DNA from: Hymenolepis diminuta
Taxonomy: Eukaryota > Platyhelminthes > Cestoda > Cyclophyllidea > Hymenolepididae
Direction of reading: 5' to 3'
Assembly: GCA_900708905.1 (NCBI GenBank)
Contig: CAADRB010000064.1
Coordinates: forward strand, 455,162 to 519,161
DNA length: 64,000 nucleotides
A model generated the notes under the pieces. The model was not told where the DNA came from, searched no databases, and saw only the letters and a program-made list of their open reading frames with translations. Of the stretch, positions 10,076 to 57,400 are shown in pieces. A program made the translations under genes and the position numbers. The first letter of the stretch is position 1, and every line of letters begins with the position of its first letter.

Positions 10076-11959
10076 CTAATCCAAAATGTTCTTCGTTGTT
10101 GCATTAGGTGGAGAATTGAACCAAAAGCGGATTTCAGTATTTAGAATACTCCTCCCTATTCCCTTGACCATTAATGGTATAATATAGGAAGTACACAGTA
10201 CTGAGGAACGGAATAGAAAATAGAAGCATTGAAAGACACAAGAATGTATCGAATTAGAGAATAGTATACAAACACGAAATAGCGCTCTGAGAAAACATGT
10301 TTAACAAAAGGATAAAATCAGATATATAATGAGCAAGACTATAAGCAGGGATGATCAATTGCACTGTCAAAGGTTTTTATACGACAAGCTGAGTGTGGAG
10401 ACCAGTTAAATTAACGAGTTATTTTATTAACCAATGTCAAATACAAGCATCTGCGCGCATGCTGGGTCATATGATTGAATAGGATATGATAAATATGACG
10501 CATAAAAAGGACAAAGCTTGGTATAAGGAGAAAACCATGTGGTTACGTTGGTAATTAGTCACAGACTAAAATCACTATAGAGATTTGGGTAGAATTGCTC
10601 CGCTCTCTATTGCATACCTATGTTCTACTTGCTTCATTAATTTTTTAGCGATCTCAATGACTACCCACGGTTATGTATCCATTTTATTCACGCTTTTGCC
10701 CTCTTCACGCCGTTCTGCCTATAGTTCATTTTTATCGATTTTCACCTTTCGGCTTACTGAAAACGGTATTAGTATTATATTATGTTAATTATCTTGTGAT
10801 AATTAACTTCCGAAAAATTGTAATTACAATAATTCACCATGTTTTCCCGTCCAGCATGTTATTTCCCAGGATAGATCCTCTCTTGACCAAAATTCATACT
10901 TTATGAACTCTTCCATAAAATGCAATTTATTCGTTTCAGTAACTATATGTATACGGATTAGCACTAAGAAATGATACCATTCCAAACAATAACCAAAATT
11001 AGATTAAAATTGTGAAATAATGGTCAAACATGACTATTGTGCATGAGCACGTTGATAAATTAGCGCTAATACGAGAACACACCAGAAAACGGAGAATGGA
11101 CCAAGAGAGAGAGCCAAACATGAGGCCGGCGTAATCATATGATAGATCAGAACATGTTCTCATTAAGAAGATGCTCGCTGAGTCAGAGAATAGTGATCAC
11201 ACCGGTAAGATGATCGCTTCTTCTAATCCTTAGTACTCTTTTAGTCCGTATTTTCCTATTAGTCCTTTTAGTATTTCTTTCGGACCTAATGTCTGTTCGT
11301 ATTAACTGCAACACTATAACATATTTGAGGGTCAAATCCATAAAATAATTAAGAAGTGCAATCATGCAAAAGACCTCATTTCCCAATTCCATATTATTTT
11401 TAAGCGAATTCGTTCTACTCCTAAAACTCGAAAATGCAGACTTAACTGGATGGTTTAACAATGACAATTAATTTCAATATGTTTTTCAAAACTCATCCCA
11501 ACATGAAACAAGAAATTCTGACGTTTCCTTCATTTAGAAATTCTCAATTGACTATACCTGTCATGATGAGCATTAACAGCTCAGTCAGCAAATTCGAATG
11601 CTGGATGAGTCATCTATCCGTGATCTTGTGAGCTGACATATTCAGTAGCGAATTCATCCCCAAATTTAATATTTATAAGTTAAGCACACACTTGTTAAAT
11701 TGTAAATAACCAAAGATCATTAATTGTAAATACGAATTTCAAAAATCACATTTAACTTAACATGTCACATTTTTTTCGCTCACTCTCCTTTAATTGTTGC
11801 TATAATAAAATTATTAAATTATCTAGAATCCTCGTATGACCAAAATAGTCGGCTTTACGAATGCTTCTCTCTCTCCAATCAGTGCGTCTTTTTGAAAAAA
11901 ATGAATTTAGTGTTTTTTACGAAGAGAAACTTCCTACCTGCATTTGGCAAACGCATTAC

Positions 11960-12038
11960 CATTATCTTCCCGTGCATATCCAGCAACAAGACACAATGCC
12001 AAAAGATTGTTTTCCCAGGTTTTATTAATTTTTGTGCC
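11960..12038 (-). CDS. Tentative distal channel exon 9, ankyrin-like
   Basis: The acceptor TGCTTTAAAAG is followed in phase 0 by a frame starting GTKINKTWENNLLALCLVAG. Directly after exon 8 this reads like the second half of one ankyrin repeat and the start of the next. Two donors are possible: AATG|GTAATG after 11960, which gives the phase needed by exon 10, or GCAG|GTAGGA after 11938. The first is used here only because it keeps the frame. Confidence 0.4.
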
Positions 12039-12131
12039 CTTTTAAAGCAAAAAATCCACCATTTCAAAATTGGAATTCAGAACAGTAAACAAAACCGGTG
12101 GAGTATTTCTCCTTAATTACAAATTACTTAC

Positions 12132-12224
12132 CCGATGGCGTAAGTGATATTTAATGGTGTCGATTTTTCCTTCTTTAACTGCATCTAGAAATCTCCAACC
12201 GTTATGTGGTCCTGGCTTTTGCTT
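12132..12224 (-). CDS. Tentative distal channel exon 8, ankyrin-repeat-like helix pair
   Basis: Flanked by ATTATGACAG (acceptor) and CGG|GTAAGT (strong donor). The exon is 31 codons, phase 0 at both ends. It reads KQKPGPHNGW then RFLDAVKEGKIDTIKYHLRH, which has the helix-turn-helix pattern of an ankyrin repeat. It resembles FLDAVERGDKSTVARCLK, the first N-terminal ankyrin repeat in exon 1 of the same gene. An ankyrin segment after the membrane domain is not expected in TRPC proteins, so this may mark a second gene, an alternative first part, or a real elaboration. Confidence 0.5.
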
Positions 12225-13011
12225 CTGTCATAATCTTTCCTAAATCAGTCCAAAGAGCACACATTTGCGTGCATACTTACATAAATATGTCTTCTATAAG
12301 ACACATTACGATCTAATTAAATTAACTTGTGTCTGAACACTGTTTAAATACCGATGTTTGAGCACATATTTTGAAATTAAACTATTTAAATGAATAAGCA
12401 AACTATTAAATTTGAAGTAAAACCCATTATGCATTGGATATTTTCTAGTAATTACTATTATTTAAATACAAATAACATTTACTTTAATTAGACGCTACTC
12501 TATTATCTCTGTTATGTTAAAATCATGTTGTTTTTTGGTGTTCAATTTAAGAGATGAATTAAAGTGTCAGAATCAACCATTATAACTAACCAAAAGATCA
12601 ATAAGCACTAGTCATTATAGACAAAAATTTAAATTTTAATTCAGGAGACTGGTTATGATACCTGAAATTCGAAAGGTGAGGCAATAAACCGTGGAAAAAT
12701 GTTTTTTTTAATTTTATGATCTTAAAAGCTAACAGGCAGCACCAATCTTTCTCACATCAGAAGAGCGAGGATTAAGATAGACCCGTGGTGTATTGACGAT
12801 CGCAGAAAAAGGGGGAAAAAGAGATAGCTGTTGGACTGAAAGCTGGTATCCGCATCTAAACTGGTAACGCTATAGTGATATTGTTTTCAAGGCTAAATGA
12901 AGTACGTTTAGTGAGTCTATCTGACTTGGTATCCTTTGAGAGTCACTGTGACTGTGGCTCTGACAGAAATATATGCCATCATGCGCCGGTTACAAATGCA
13001 ACGGTACTTAC

Positions 13012-13059
13012 ATAGGGAATCCCCTCACCGAGTGCAGGTTCAATTTCGCCAAGGAAAAC
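13012..13059 (-). CDS. Tentative distal channel exon 7 (48 bases)
   Basis: A 16-codon frame, VFLGEIEPALGEGIPY, lies between ATATTTAGCAG (acceptor) and TAT|GTAAGT (strong donor), phase 0 at both ends. It therefore fits between exons 6 and 8 without changing the frame. Support is splice signals and phase only; a 48-base symmetrical exon can arise by chance. Confidence 0.35.
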
Positions 13060-14583
13060 CTGCTAAATATGGGCTATGGATAGTTAGAACCAAAGCGGAA
13101 CTGCTAAAACTGTCATTTTTTCTATGTTTTGAATTAATCTAATAAGATAATCAACTCCTTTTCCCTCCAATTATATAATATATTCAATTATTTCAAAAAA
13201 TTTCTTCCTTTAATTACATTTAAAATTAAGTAAACTAACCTTAGGCTAGAAATATCCTGTTTGATCTCCAGTAGGTCGTCTTCATTAACAACACCTTGTC
13301 GCATTTTCTTTTTTGAAACGTGAATATATCTCCTGACGAGAATTCGAATTATTGCCTAACACATGGAATAATTTAATTCGGTGCATAAATTGAGGAATCT
13401 TTCTTTAAAATAAAACAAATTCACCATATAGTTACCTGATAGGAATTCTTCTTTTCGTGCCTAATGTTCGGAGTCTGAAACAGAAAATATGGAAAATTCA
13501 CTGGAAAAATTCTTTTTAAAAACATTTGTGTGTTAAGCAAGAAAAAACTTTTCATAGAACTTAAGAAAATTTTTGTTTTCTTATTTTCTGAAATTTGTAA
13601 ATAACAAGTTGTATCGGCGCGGAAGTGAGCCAAACTTTTCTATTATGAAATATTAGCCTATATTGACCCATAATATAAAGAAAAGATTATAATCTACAAG
13701 CCTTCAAGGGTCTTTCTGAAAAAAAAGACAAATTAAGTTGGTGAAACAATTTGTGTTGATAATGTTAAAACAAATTAAAATGAGCGAATTCCGAATGAAT
13801 GCTATCAAAAAAGGAAAATTTTGGTAGCAATACTCGAAACACAATATTAAAATTTATCATTAGTAATATAATCTAATACAACAAAGCAGGTCAAAATTAT
13901 GTAGAAGTGCACAGAGAATAAATTTTTATTGAAGAGTATTTTATTGAAGTTTTTCTTAAGTGGTTGTTCGTGACAGTCAGATTTCTTTCGGTCAACCTAA
14001 GCTGATTTGCATAAAATGAGTAGTAAAACTTTATTGCATATATTCAATGTTTAGAAACATTCTTAGTCAGCGGCAATGACCCTGGTTCATTATAGTTTTA
14101 TAAGGGAAAGTTTCGTACACAGTTGACGCTGTTATTAACGTTACCACCTGCGAAGTCAGTGGTTGGAATTTCATTCTAGTGAGCGGAATAATCAACCGTG
14201 GTTATTAAGGCTGAGATATCGGGATTCTATTTCCTCACCAGGAAGGCCGTATTGGCATTTAAATACACTTTTTCTTGTTGCTAGTAGTTTTAGATGGAGG
14301 GCCTTAAAATAAAATCTTTCTACAGTTGAAAAACGATTATGAAGTCCGTCAGAGGAGCAAACATATTAGTCAGTTATTTTGTCATTGTAAACATTTTTTA
14401 TTTATGTTGGTATCAATTCAGGTATTATCTTAGATTCCATTTTATTGATGCTTCATTGAACAACTGAGTATTCTAAAGAATTTTTTCCAAATAAACAAAT
14501 AACTTGAATGTGTTATCCAACTATGTATTTATGTTTCTCTAAGTAATTCTCATCGAAAGTATTTATCTAACCTTGAAGTATAA

Positions 14584-14701
14584 CCCTCTACGCATTTACA
14601 GTATTACTTTTATTTGTATTCTCTAGGACAATGCTTCGGTTTTTCGCCCTCGAAGTTGGAGTGACATCTCTTATGTCAATATGACGCACAACTCCACCAA
14701 G
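14584..14701 (+). repeat. 5' LTR-like repeat of the gypsy element
   Basis: It pairs with 18675-18795. Shared blocks include CGCATTT, ATTACTTT, ATTCTCTA, GAAGTTGGAGTGAC and CTCTTATG/CTTTTATG. The two copies are roughly three-quarters alike by eye, so the insertion is old. The exact termini are uncertain because no clean TG..CA ends were seen. Confidence 0.7.
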
Positions 14702-14719
14702 TTGGTGACCCTGTAAAGG
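14702..14719 (+). other. Primer-binding site of the gypsy element
   Basis: TTGGTGACCCTGTAAAGG directly follows the 5' LTR. It starts with TGG, as expected for pairing with a tRNA 3' CCA end. Almost the same string occurs at 48386-48403 in another remnant. Confidence 0.65.
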
Positions 14720-14745
14720 AAACGACCATTCCGAATAGGAAGAAA

Positions 14746-15310
14746 ATGATATCTGAGGAAAACTATACTCCTTCCCCTCAGATCAGTCAGATAAATCCGG
14801 CAAGTCTACGTGGGTTCTTACCAGACCATGTTCCAGGTGTATTTATGGACTTAGAATCCCATTTCAAGCACAATAACATTAGGAGCCAAATTAACAAATT
14901 CCATGTCCTTATCAAAACCATTCCACCATTTCTCATTGTTCAGTTCGCAAATATCATCCAAAAGCCTTCCCCAAATCCCTATGATGACCTAAAAGCTGCT
15001 ATCTTACAACGTACCCAACCATCTATATCCGAGCGAGTAGAGAAATTACTTCAACATGATTGTGTTGGAGAATTGAGGCTTACTGCATTGCTTAACAGGA
15101 TGAAATTATTCACATCCGGAGAATCTTTCGATACAGACTTCTGGAAGCCATTATGCTTAAAAAACTCCCATCCTACACACGGTCTATATTTGCTCTGAAA
15201 ACAGAATCTATAGAATCACTGGCTGAAATGGCAGATGATATAATCGAAAATGCCGGAAGAGAAGATTCCCCACACCTCACACCTTGCCTAAACCAGAAGT
15301 GAATCAGCAG
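14746..15310 (+). pseudogene. gag: gag of the gypsy element, frameshifted
   Basis: The frame 14746-15198 begins MISEENYTPSPQ and includes a capsid-like stretch (FKHNNIRSQINKFHVLIKTI, PNPYDDLKAAILQRTQPS, LTALLNRMKLF) typical of Ty3/gypsy gag of the DUF7041 kind. After about 15140 the family-like sequence continues in another frame (ESLAEMADDIIENAG, to about 15300), so a frameshift has broken it. No zinc knuckle was seen. It is non-functional as it stands. Confidence 0.75.
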
Positions 15311-15507
15311 CAACCTGGGAGGGGCGCATGTCAGGACTAGTAGCAAAAATTGATGTTCTCAGCCTACAGAGGAATCAACTACGTAGCTGCCAATTCAATA
15401 GACGCAGGCGTTCAGAGTCCAGTCACGCTCCAAGATCCAAAAGATACGGAAGTAGAGGAAATAATATTTACTGATACTGACAACAGATACGGTACTTTAG
15501 CACGCCA

Positions 15508-18498
15508 TTGTTTATCACCCTGTCAATTTCAGGCTCATTCGGAAAACGAGCCAGCCCGACAGCAGTGGCGGAAACTGTTAGTGAGCATTCAATTAATCAC
15601 CTTTTCCTTCAAGATTTAAACTCAGACACATCTTATTTGATCGATTCCGGAGCAAAGTTCCCTGTACTTCCTTCTACTTCCGCTGACCGAACTTCCTCAA
15701 ATCGCCCTCCTATACTAGCAGCCACCAACGATTCTCCTATCAAGACATATGGCCAGAAATCTGTCACCCTAGATCTTGGACTACGCAGGACCTTCCGCTG
15801 GATCTTCATCATTGCTGACGTCTCCAAACCGATTATTGGCGCTGATAACCTCTGTCATGTCGGACTCCTTCTTGATCTCCGCGAAAAAGTTACTTGACCC
15901 CTTAACTAGCCTCCATTCCAGGTGTACTGAATACCCCTGTCCCACCCATTCTTTCATAGCCTATGTTCAGTCATCCGTGTCCCCTTATTACTCTATCCTT
16001 AAAAAATTCCCAGATCTCACCAATCCTGTCTGTTGTGACAAACCAATAAATCACTCTGTCGCCCATTCTACTACAACCCATGGAAACCCTGTCAAAGCTC
16101 GGGTCCGTCGCCTTTCTCCCACTCGTTACAAGATTGCCAAGGACGAATTCGAACACATGCTTGATCTTGGTATTATTCGTCTTTCTTCCAGTGATTTTTC
16201 ATCCGTTCTCCATTTGGTTCCTAAGAAATCTGGTGGTTGGCGTCATTGTGGTGACTACCGTACTCTCAATTCGATCACAGTCCCGGACAATTACTCCATA
16301 CCCGATATACATGACTTCTCATCCAATCTTTGAAATAAGAAGATCTTCTCCAAAATCAATCTTGCCAGTGTCTACAACCAGATTCCTATGGCTGAAGCAG
16401 ATATTCCCAAAACTGTCATTAGTCTGTTTGAATTTCTTCAAATGCCATTTGGTTTACGCAGCACAGCCCGAACCTTCCAACGTTTTATTAATGAAGTGTT
16501 GCATGATCTCGACTTTGTTTTTGCTTATATCGGCAACATCTTTGTGGCCAGCGAAAATGAGGAGGAACATAAGGAACATTTGGAGATTATTTTTCCGTGG
16601 AAAAGAAAATACCTTATCTTTTCTTGGCCATACTCTATCAGCCAGAGGTTTCCGATCAACTGACGAAAAAGTAAAGGAGATTCGACAATTCCAACAATCG
16701 AAATCCCTTAAACAACTCCGTCGATTTTTGAGCATGATAAATTCCTAATTCTGTAATAGTGATTTTTCCGCTCACAAAACTTCTAAACTCCACGAAGGCC
16801 AATTTCTTCTTCCTCCTCCCCCCCCAAAGCTATAACAGCCTTCGAAGAAGTCAAAACTCTGTTAGCTGATTGCTCAACGCTCGCATACCTAAAACTGGAA
16901 GCTACCCTAACACTATTCACAGATTCTTCACAGGTTGCTGTTGGCGCAGTACTGAAACAAAGGACAGAAGATGTAGTACGATCCCTTGCCTTTTTCTCCA
17001 CCAAATTAACACCGACTTAGACACGTTACAGCACTTTCAGGTGAGAGCTTTTAGTGGTTTACAAGATGTTGAAACATTCCCGATATCTCCTAGAAGTTCG
17101 CCAACTCACGATCCTCACCGACCACCATATGCCGGTCGGGTTAGTTCTAATCACTATTCTCCACGCAAAATCCGGCACCTCGATTAAGTTCTACGGTTCA
17201 CTAACGACATCAGACACGTTATAAGCTTAGACAATATTGTCACTGATTGTCTTTCTCGAACCGATGTCGAAGAATCGTTTTCTTTCCATCTCTAAAGCTC
17301 AAAAGACCATCTCCGAGTTCTAGGAGTTCCGAAATCGTCCGACTTCTCTTCACTTAAAGGGCATTCCATTGCTTAAAATTCCCGGTCTGATAACATGTGA
17401 CGTTTCAAAAGATTTACCAAGATCTTTTGTTCCAAAAGCTTTCCGACGCCAGGTTTTCGAATCTCTTCACAATCTCTCACACTCTGTCAAACAGGCAACT
17501 GCAAAACTCGTTGTTGATCGTTTTTTTCTGACCATCTTGTCACAAGGACATTGCAAACTGGACAAAAACTTAACAAGCGCGCCAGCGAGCGAAAATTGAT
17601 AAGCACACTAAAACCCCACTCGGAACATTTCCACTACCAGATTCCAGATTTGACCAATTCCACATTGATATTATTGGTCTTTTACCACTCTCTAATGGTT
17701 TTTCCTATCTCCTAATTTGTGTCGACCGTCTCCCTCGATGGCAAGAAGCTTTTCCTGTGCTTGACTTAGCTGCCGAGAACGTCGCCAGAACCTTCACTGA
17801 GAGATGAATCGCTACATTCGGCGTGCCTTCTACCATAATCACAGACTGCGGAACACAATTTGAGTCTCACCTTTTCTCTGAAGTAACCAATCTTCTTCTA
17901 ACCATTCGGATTCGCACAACTGCGTACCATCCACAAGCTAACGGCTTATTCGAACGTTTCCATCATCAACTGAAAGCAGCCCTTCCCGCCCATTGTACAC
18001 CTGAGAGATGGACTCCTTGGTATTCGAACAACAATCAAAGACGATTTTAAATGCTTCTCCCCAGAAGTGGTTTTTGGAGTTTCACTCAAACTCCCCTTGT
18101 AACGATTCCTTTTGACCAATCCCTGCAAATTATGTAGAAAGTCTACGCTCCGAAATGCACAATCTACAAGCCCTCCTGACCCACTCTGTCTCCTATCCAA
18201 TTTTCATTCCCACTGATATAAAAACTCATTCCCATGTCTTTCTTTGCCTCTTCAACCGATCTATGATGCCTCTTTCAAGATCCCTCAAGGAGTTGAAAAG
18301 ACTTTCACTATCATTCAAAATGGCAAAGAATCTGTTGTTCCAGTGGATCGAGTAAAACCTTCCTACCTTGACAAGCTAGTAACTGAAAAAACTTCACGAG
18401 TGTTTCGTCCAAACCCTCCAGTCAAGGAAACAGAAAATTTAATATCAGTTACTCGTAGTGGAAGGCATGTACGTTTCTCAGATCGTTACAAGGTTTAA
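15508..18498 (+). pseudogene. pol: pol of the gypsy element (PR-RT-RH-IN), broken
   Basis: Protease: LIDSGA at 15637-15654, with the catalytic Asp at 15643-15645. Reverse transcriptase: [19 protein letters not shown] near 16215-16270, a TGA stop at 16331-16333, MPFGLRSTARTFQRF near 16443-16490, and the catalytic box altered to YIGN. Thumb/RNase H region: FLGHTLSARGF after a frameshift near 16620. Integrase: FHIDIIGLL (first Asp about 17666), ITDCGTQFE (second Asp 17844-17846) and YHPQANGLFERF (Glu 17952-17954), so the D-D-35-E triad is kept although the frame is not. The tail VTRSGRHVRFSDRYKV ends at 18498, as in flatworm gypsy pols. Several shifts and stops rule out a functional polyprotein. 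Confidence 0.85.
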
Positions 18499-18647
18499 AA
18501 ATGATTATCCACTATGCATCCCTTCAAATTCCTTCGATTTTCCCGTCAACTTCCTACGGCCTCCTGAAGAGTAAGGCATACGGCTTGAGCAGGACAATTA
18601 CACTTGGACCAATTCAAAGTCAGAAATTTATGCCGCCATTACGTACC

Positions 18648-18671
18648 TCAAGGCTGGGAGAGGGCTGAAGG
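18648..18671 (+). other. Polypurine tract of the gypsy element
   Basis: A purine-rich run (GGCTGGGAGAGGGCTGAAGG) directly precedes the 3' LTR-like repeat, where plus-strand DNA priming would start. This agrees with the left end proposed for the LTR. Confidence 0.55.
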
Positions 18672-18674
18672 ACA

Positions 18675-18795
18675 ATTCTCTATGCATTTTCAGAATTACT
18701 TTATATTCACATTCTCTATGAAAATACTTTGGTTTTTGCCCATGAAGTTGGAGTGACGTCTTTTATGCCCCAATGACCCATACCTCCAAAACCCG
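18675..18795 (+). repeat. 3' LTR-like repeat of the gypsy element
   Basis: The match to 14584-14701 is described there. It ends about 100 bases from the splice donor of channel exon 6 (18902). Confidence 0.7.
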
Positions 18796-18901
18796 ATACT
18801 TTATATACTACCCTATGGTCAGGCATAAATTTTCAAACAAAACGAATACATGTATATAATCATGGATTATTGCCCATTATTTGTTTACATGAATAAATTA
18901 C

Positions 18902-55543
<36,642 letters not shown>

Positions 55544-57356
55544 TGTTAGGTGTTTTTGTGCCCACAGAGAGCTATTTATGTATCACAAAAGCAAAATAGA
55601 GGAAGAAGACGTAATTAGCAAAATATCAACTGGGAGGGGCTGTATTTCTCTAAAGCATGCTAAGGCAAACTATTTAACAATAATGATTTCGACGTTCGCG
55701 TGTGTTCCTTTGGCCGTCTCTAATTGGCTCTTCGAGTGGGATCAAATGATTGGCTGAGTAGTAATACAGAGAGATTATTTCCATACAATAGTTAATATAC
55801 TATTTTCTATAACAACAGATGGACCAAACTAGTCTTAATTGATTAATTAAGTGGCAAAAGTAAACTTAATACTACTTATTAATCTTGAAAAAATGGATTT
55901 ACTTGATAACTCCGTGATTAGGTTTAATTTTTTATTTGATAAAAGAATCAAACCTCAGCCATTTTACACTTTAATGTGCTCCATTAATAAAATGTTTTTC
56001 CCTCTATTAGACATCTTAAAATAATCCTAACTTCTCAAACATTATCACAAATATACAATCCCACTTTTAAGATTGTATTTCTACCCATGAATATCGACCT
56101 ATGACATTGAGTTCGTTTATTCATGATAAATATGAAATGATTACTGGACAATGGCGAAGAATTCGATTTACTTAATGCAAAGTTTTGAAGTGACTTTGTA
56201 ATACACTATTTTTGACTATTTGCTTAAGTTATTTGTTCATTTATCCCATTTATCTCTTTTATAAAAAGCCAGTCTTACTTCTGCTTATAACTACTTCCTT
56301 TTTCTTCTAATCCGCTTACTGATTAGGTCCAGTTATAAAATTCGGGCACATTGAGTATTTCATTTATTTATGACTTAACGTCCTTGTACTAGTGCATGCA
56401 TTCGCTTACCAGCCGCAGATCGGATCTAAATCCTAACTATTCAAGCTCTAGGGAGAAGGCGTCTAGTCCGAACAGTGTCTTGAAGGAAAACAAATTTGCA
56501 TATATGGAAATGGGTAAAGAGAATATGATTGGCTAATTAGCCAATAATTGAAGCGGTAATTGCTTCAATGGTGGTCCAATAATCGATGACCTAGTCCACA
56601 AAGGAGGAAGCTTATGAGTTTCTCCTGAGTACTCTGAAAGTGTTCGAATCGGTTCAAAACAGAGCTATCTTTCTTCTCTCCTTGCAGATGCAAAACTTAG
56701 AATAAAATTATATTAGATAGAAAAGGGTTTATAAACAAACTTCTTCCACTTAGAACTTATTATGATAACTTGACACTGGCTTACAATGTCTCTGGATGGG
56801 ATGGCAAAAGGAGTGAGAAATAAATATATACACATGGTAGGCCCGGAATAGTGAAAAGTTAAATATTCTGTCTTGCTAATGGTGAGATACGGTTAATTTA
56901 GGGTGTCAAACTATTTTAATCCTCCCTTTTTCCCCTCTTGTCTTGTTTGTGCTAACACCTGTTTATATGTCTAAAAGATTGTGTTTCTATTTATACTAAC
57001 GCAAGTATCAATTAGGAAATCATTTTCCAACACCCTTCGCATTCCCAGATGAGAAACTCAGATTCCGCTTACTTCTTTATAAGCTAGACTTGACTCGTGT
57101 GGTTTACCATTTTGTTCACAGGATGTAAATTGATAGGCATCTAATCCGTTAACTCTGACTCCACAAGCTAAACATGTAAGAAATATTAGGGAGCATTAAC
57201 TAATCTTGATGTAAACAACTTAATATCACATAATATCGCCTTGTTTTTTCAATATTTCGAAAAAAAGTACGTCTTGAAGTAGCAATACCGACCATCATAA
57301 TAAAACAACCGGTCAACATGTAGAGGATACCGTTGGAAAGAACTCGTCCATTAATC

Positions 57357-57400
57357 CGAGGGACACATCACGAAATTTGAATTTTGGAACGTAAAATACC
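57357..57400. repeat. Short dispersed repeat, copy 2
   Basis: Partner of 50685-50727: GAGGGACACATCACGAAATT followed by TGAATTTTGGAACG. The similarity covers about 43 bases and then fades. Confidence 0.3.

Larger units (their letters stand above)
14584..18795 (+). mobile_element. Degenerate Ty3/gypsy LTR retrotransposon
   Basis: The order is short 5' LTR, primer-binding site, gag, protease, reverse transcriptase, RNase H region, integrase, a chromo-like basic tail, polypurine tract and 3' LTR. The coding part is broken by stop codons and frameshifts, and the reverse transcriptase YxDD motif is changed to YIGN (16526-16537), so the copy is dead. It lies inside the channel gene in the opposite orientation, and its 3' LTR ends about 100 bases from the exon 6 donor. 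The gag resembles the flatworm/arthropod gypsy gag domain known as DUF7041, judged by eye. Confidence 0.9.
13060..18901. other. Putative channel intron 6, hosting the gypsy element
   Basis: About 5.8 kb from the exon 6 donor (GAAGAG|GTAATT) to the exon 7 acceptor. Most of it is the decayed Ty3/gypsy element at 14584-18795. The remainder (13060-14583) is AT-rich and holds no gene that I can see. Confidence 0.5.

Noticed and set aside
11183..11467. 94-residue minus-strand frame between distal exons 9 and 10
   Set aside because: It is Lys/Arg/Thr-rich in a way expected from AT-rich DNA, has no convincing paired splice sites and is not required by the exon phases.
12281..12293. 13-base candidate micro-exon between CTTATAG and GTAAGT (minus strand)
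   Set aside because: The splice-like signals are good, but including 13 bases would break the phase between exons 7 and 8, and no coding signal can be judged in so short a piece.
12936..13142. 68-residue plus-strand frame
   Set aside because: It is antisense to the tentative 48-base exon 7 and lacks any domain. It may be chance.
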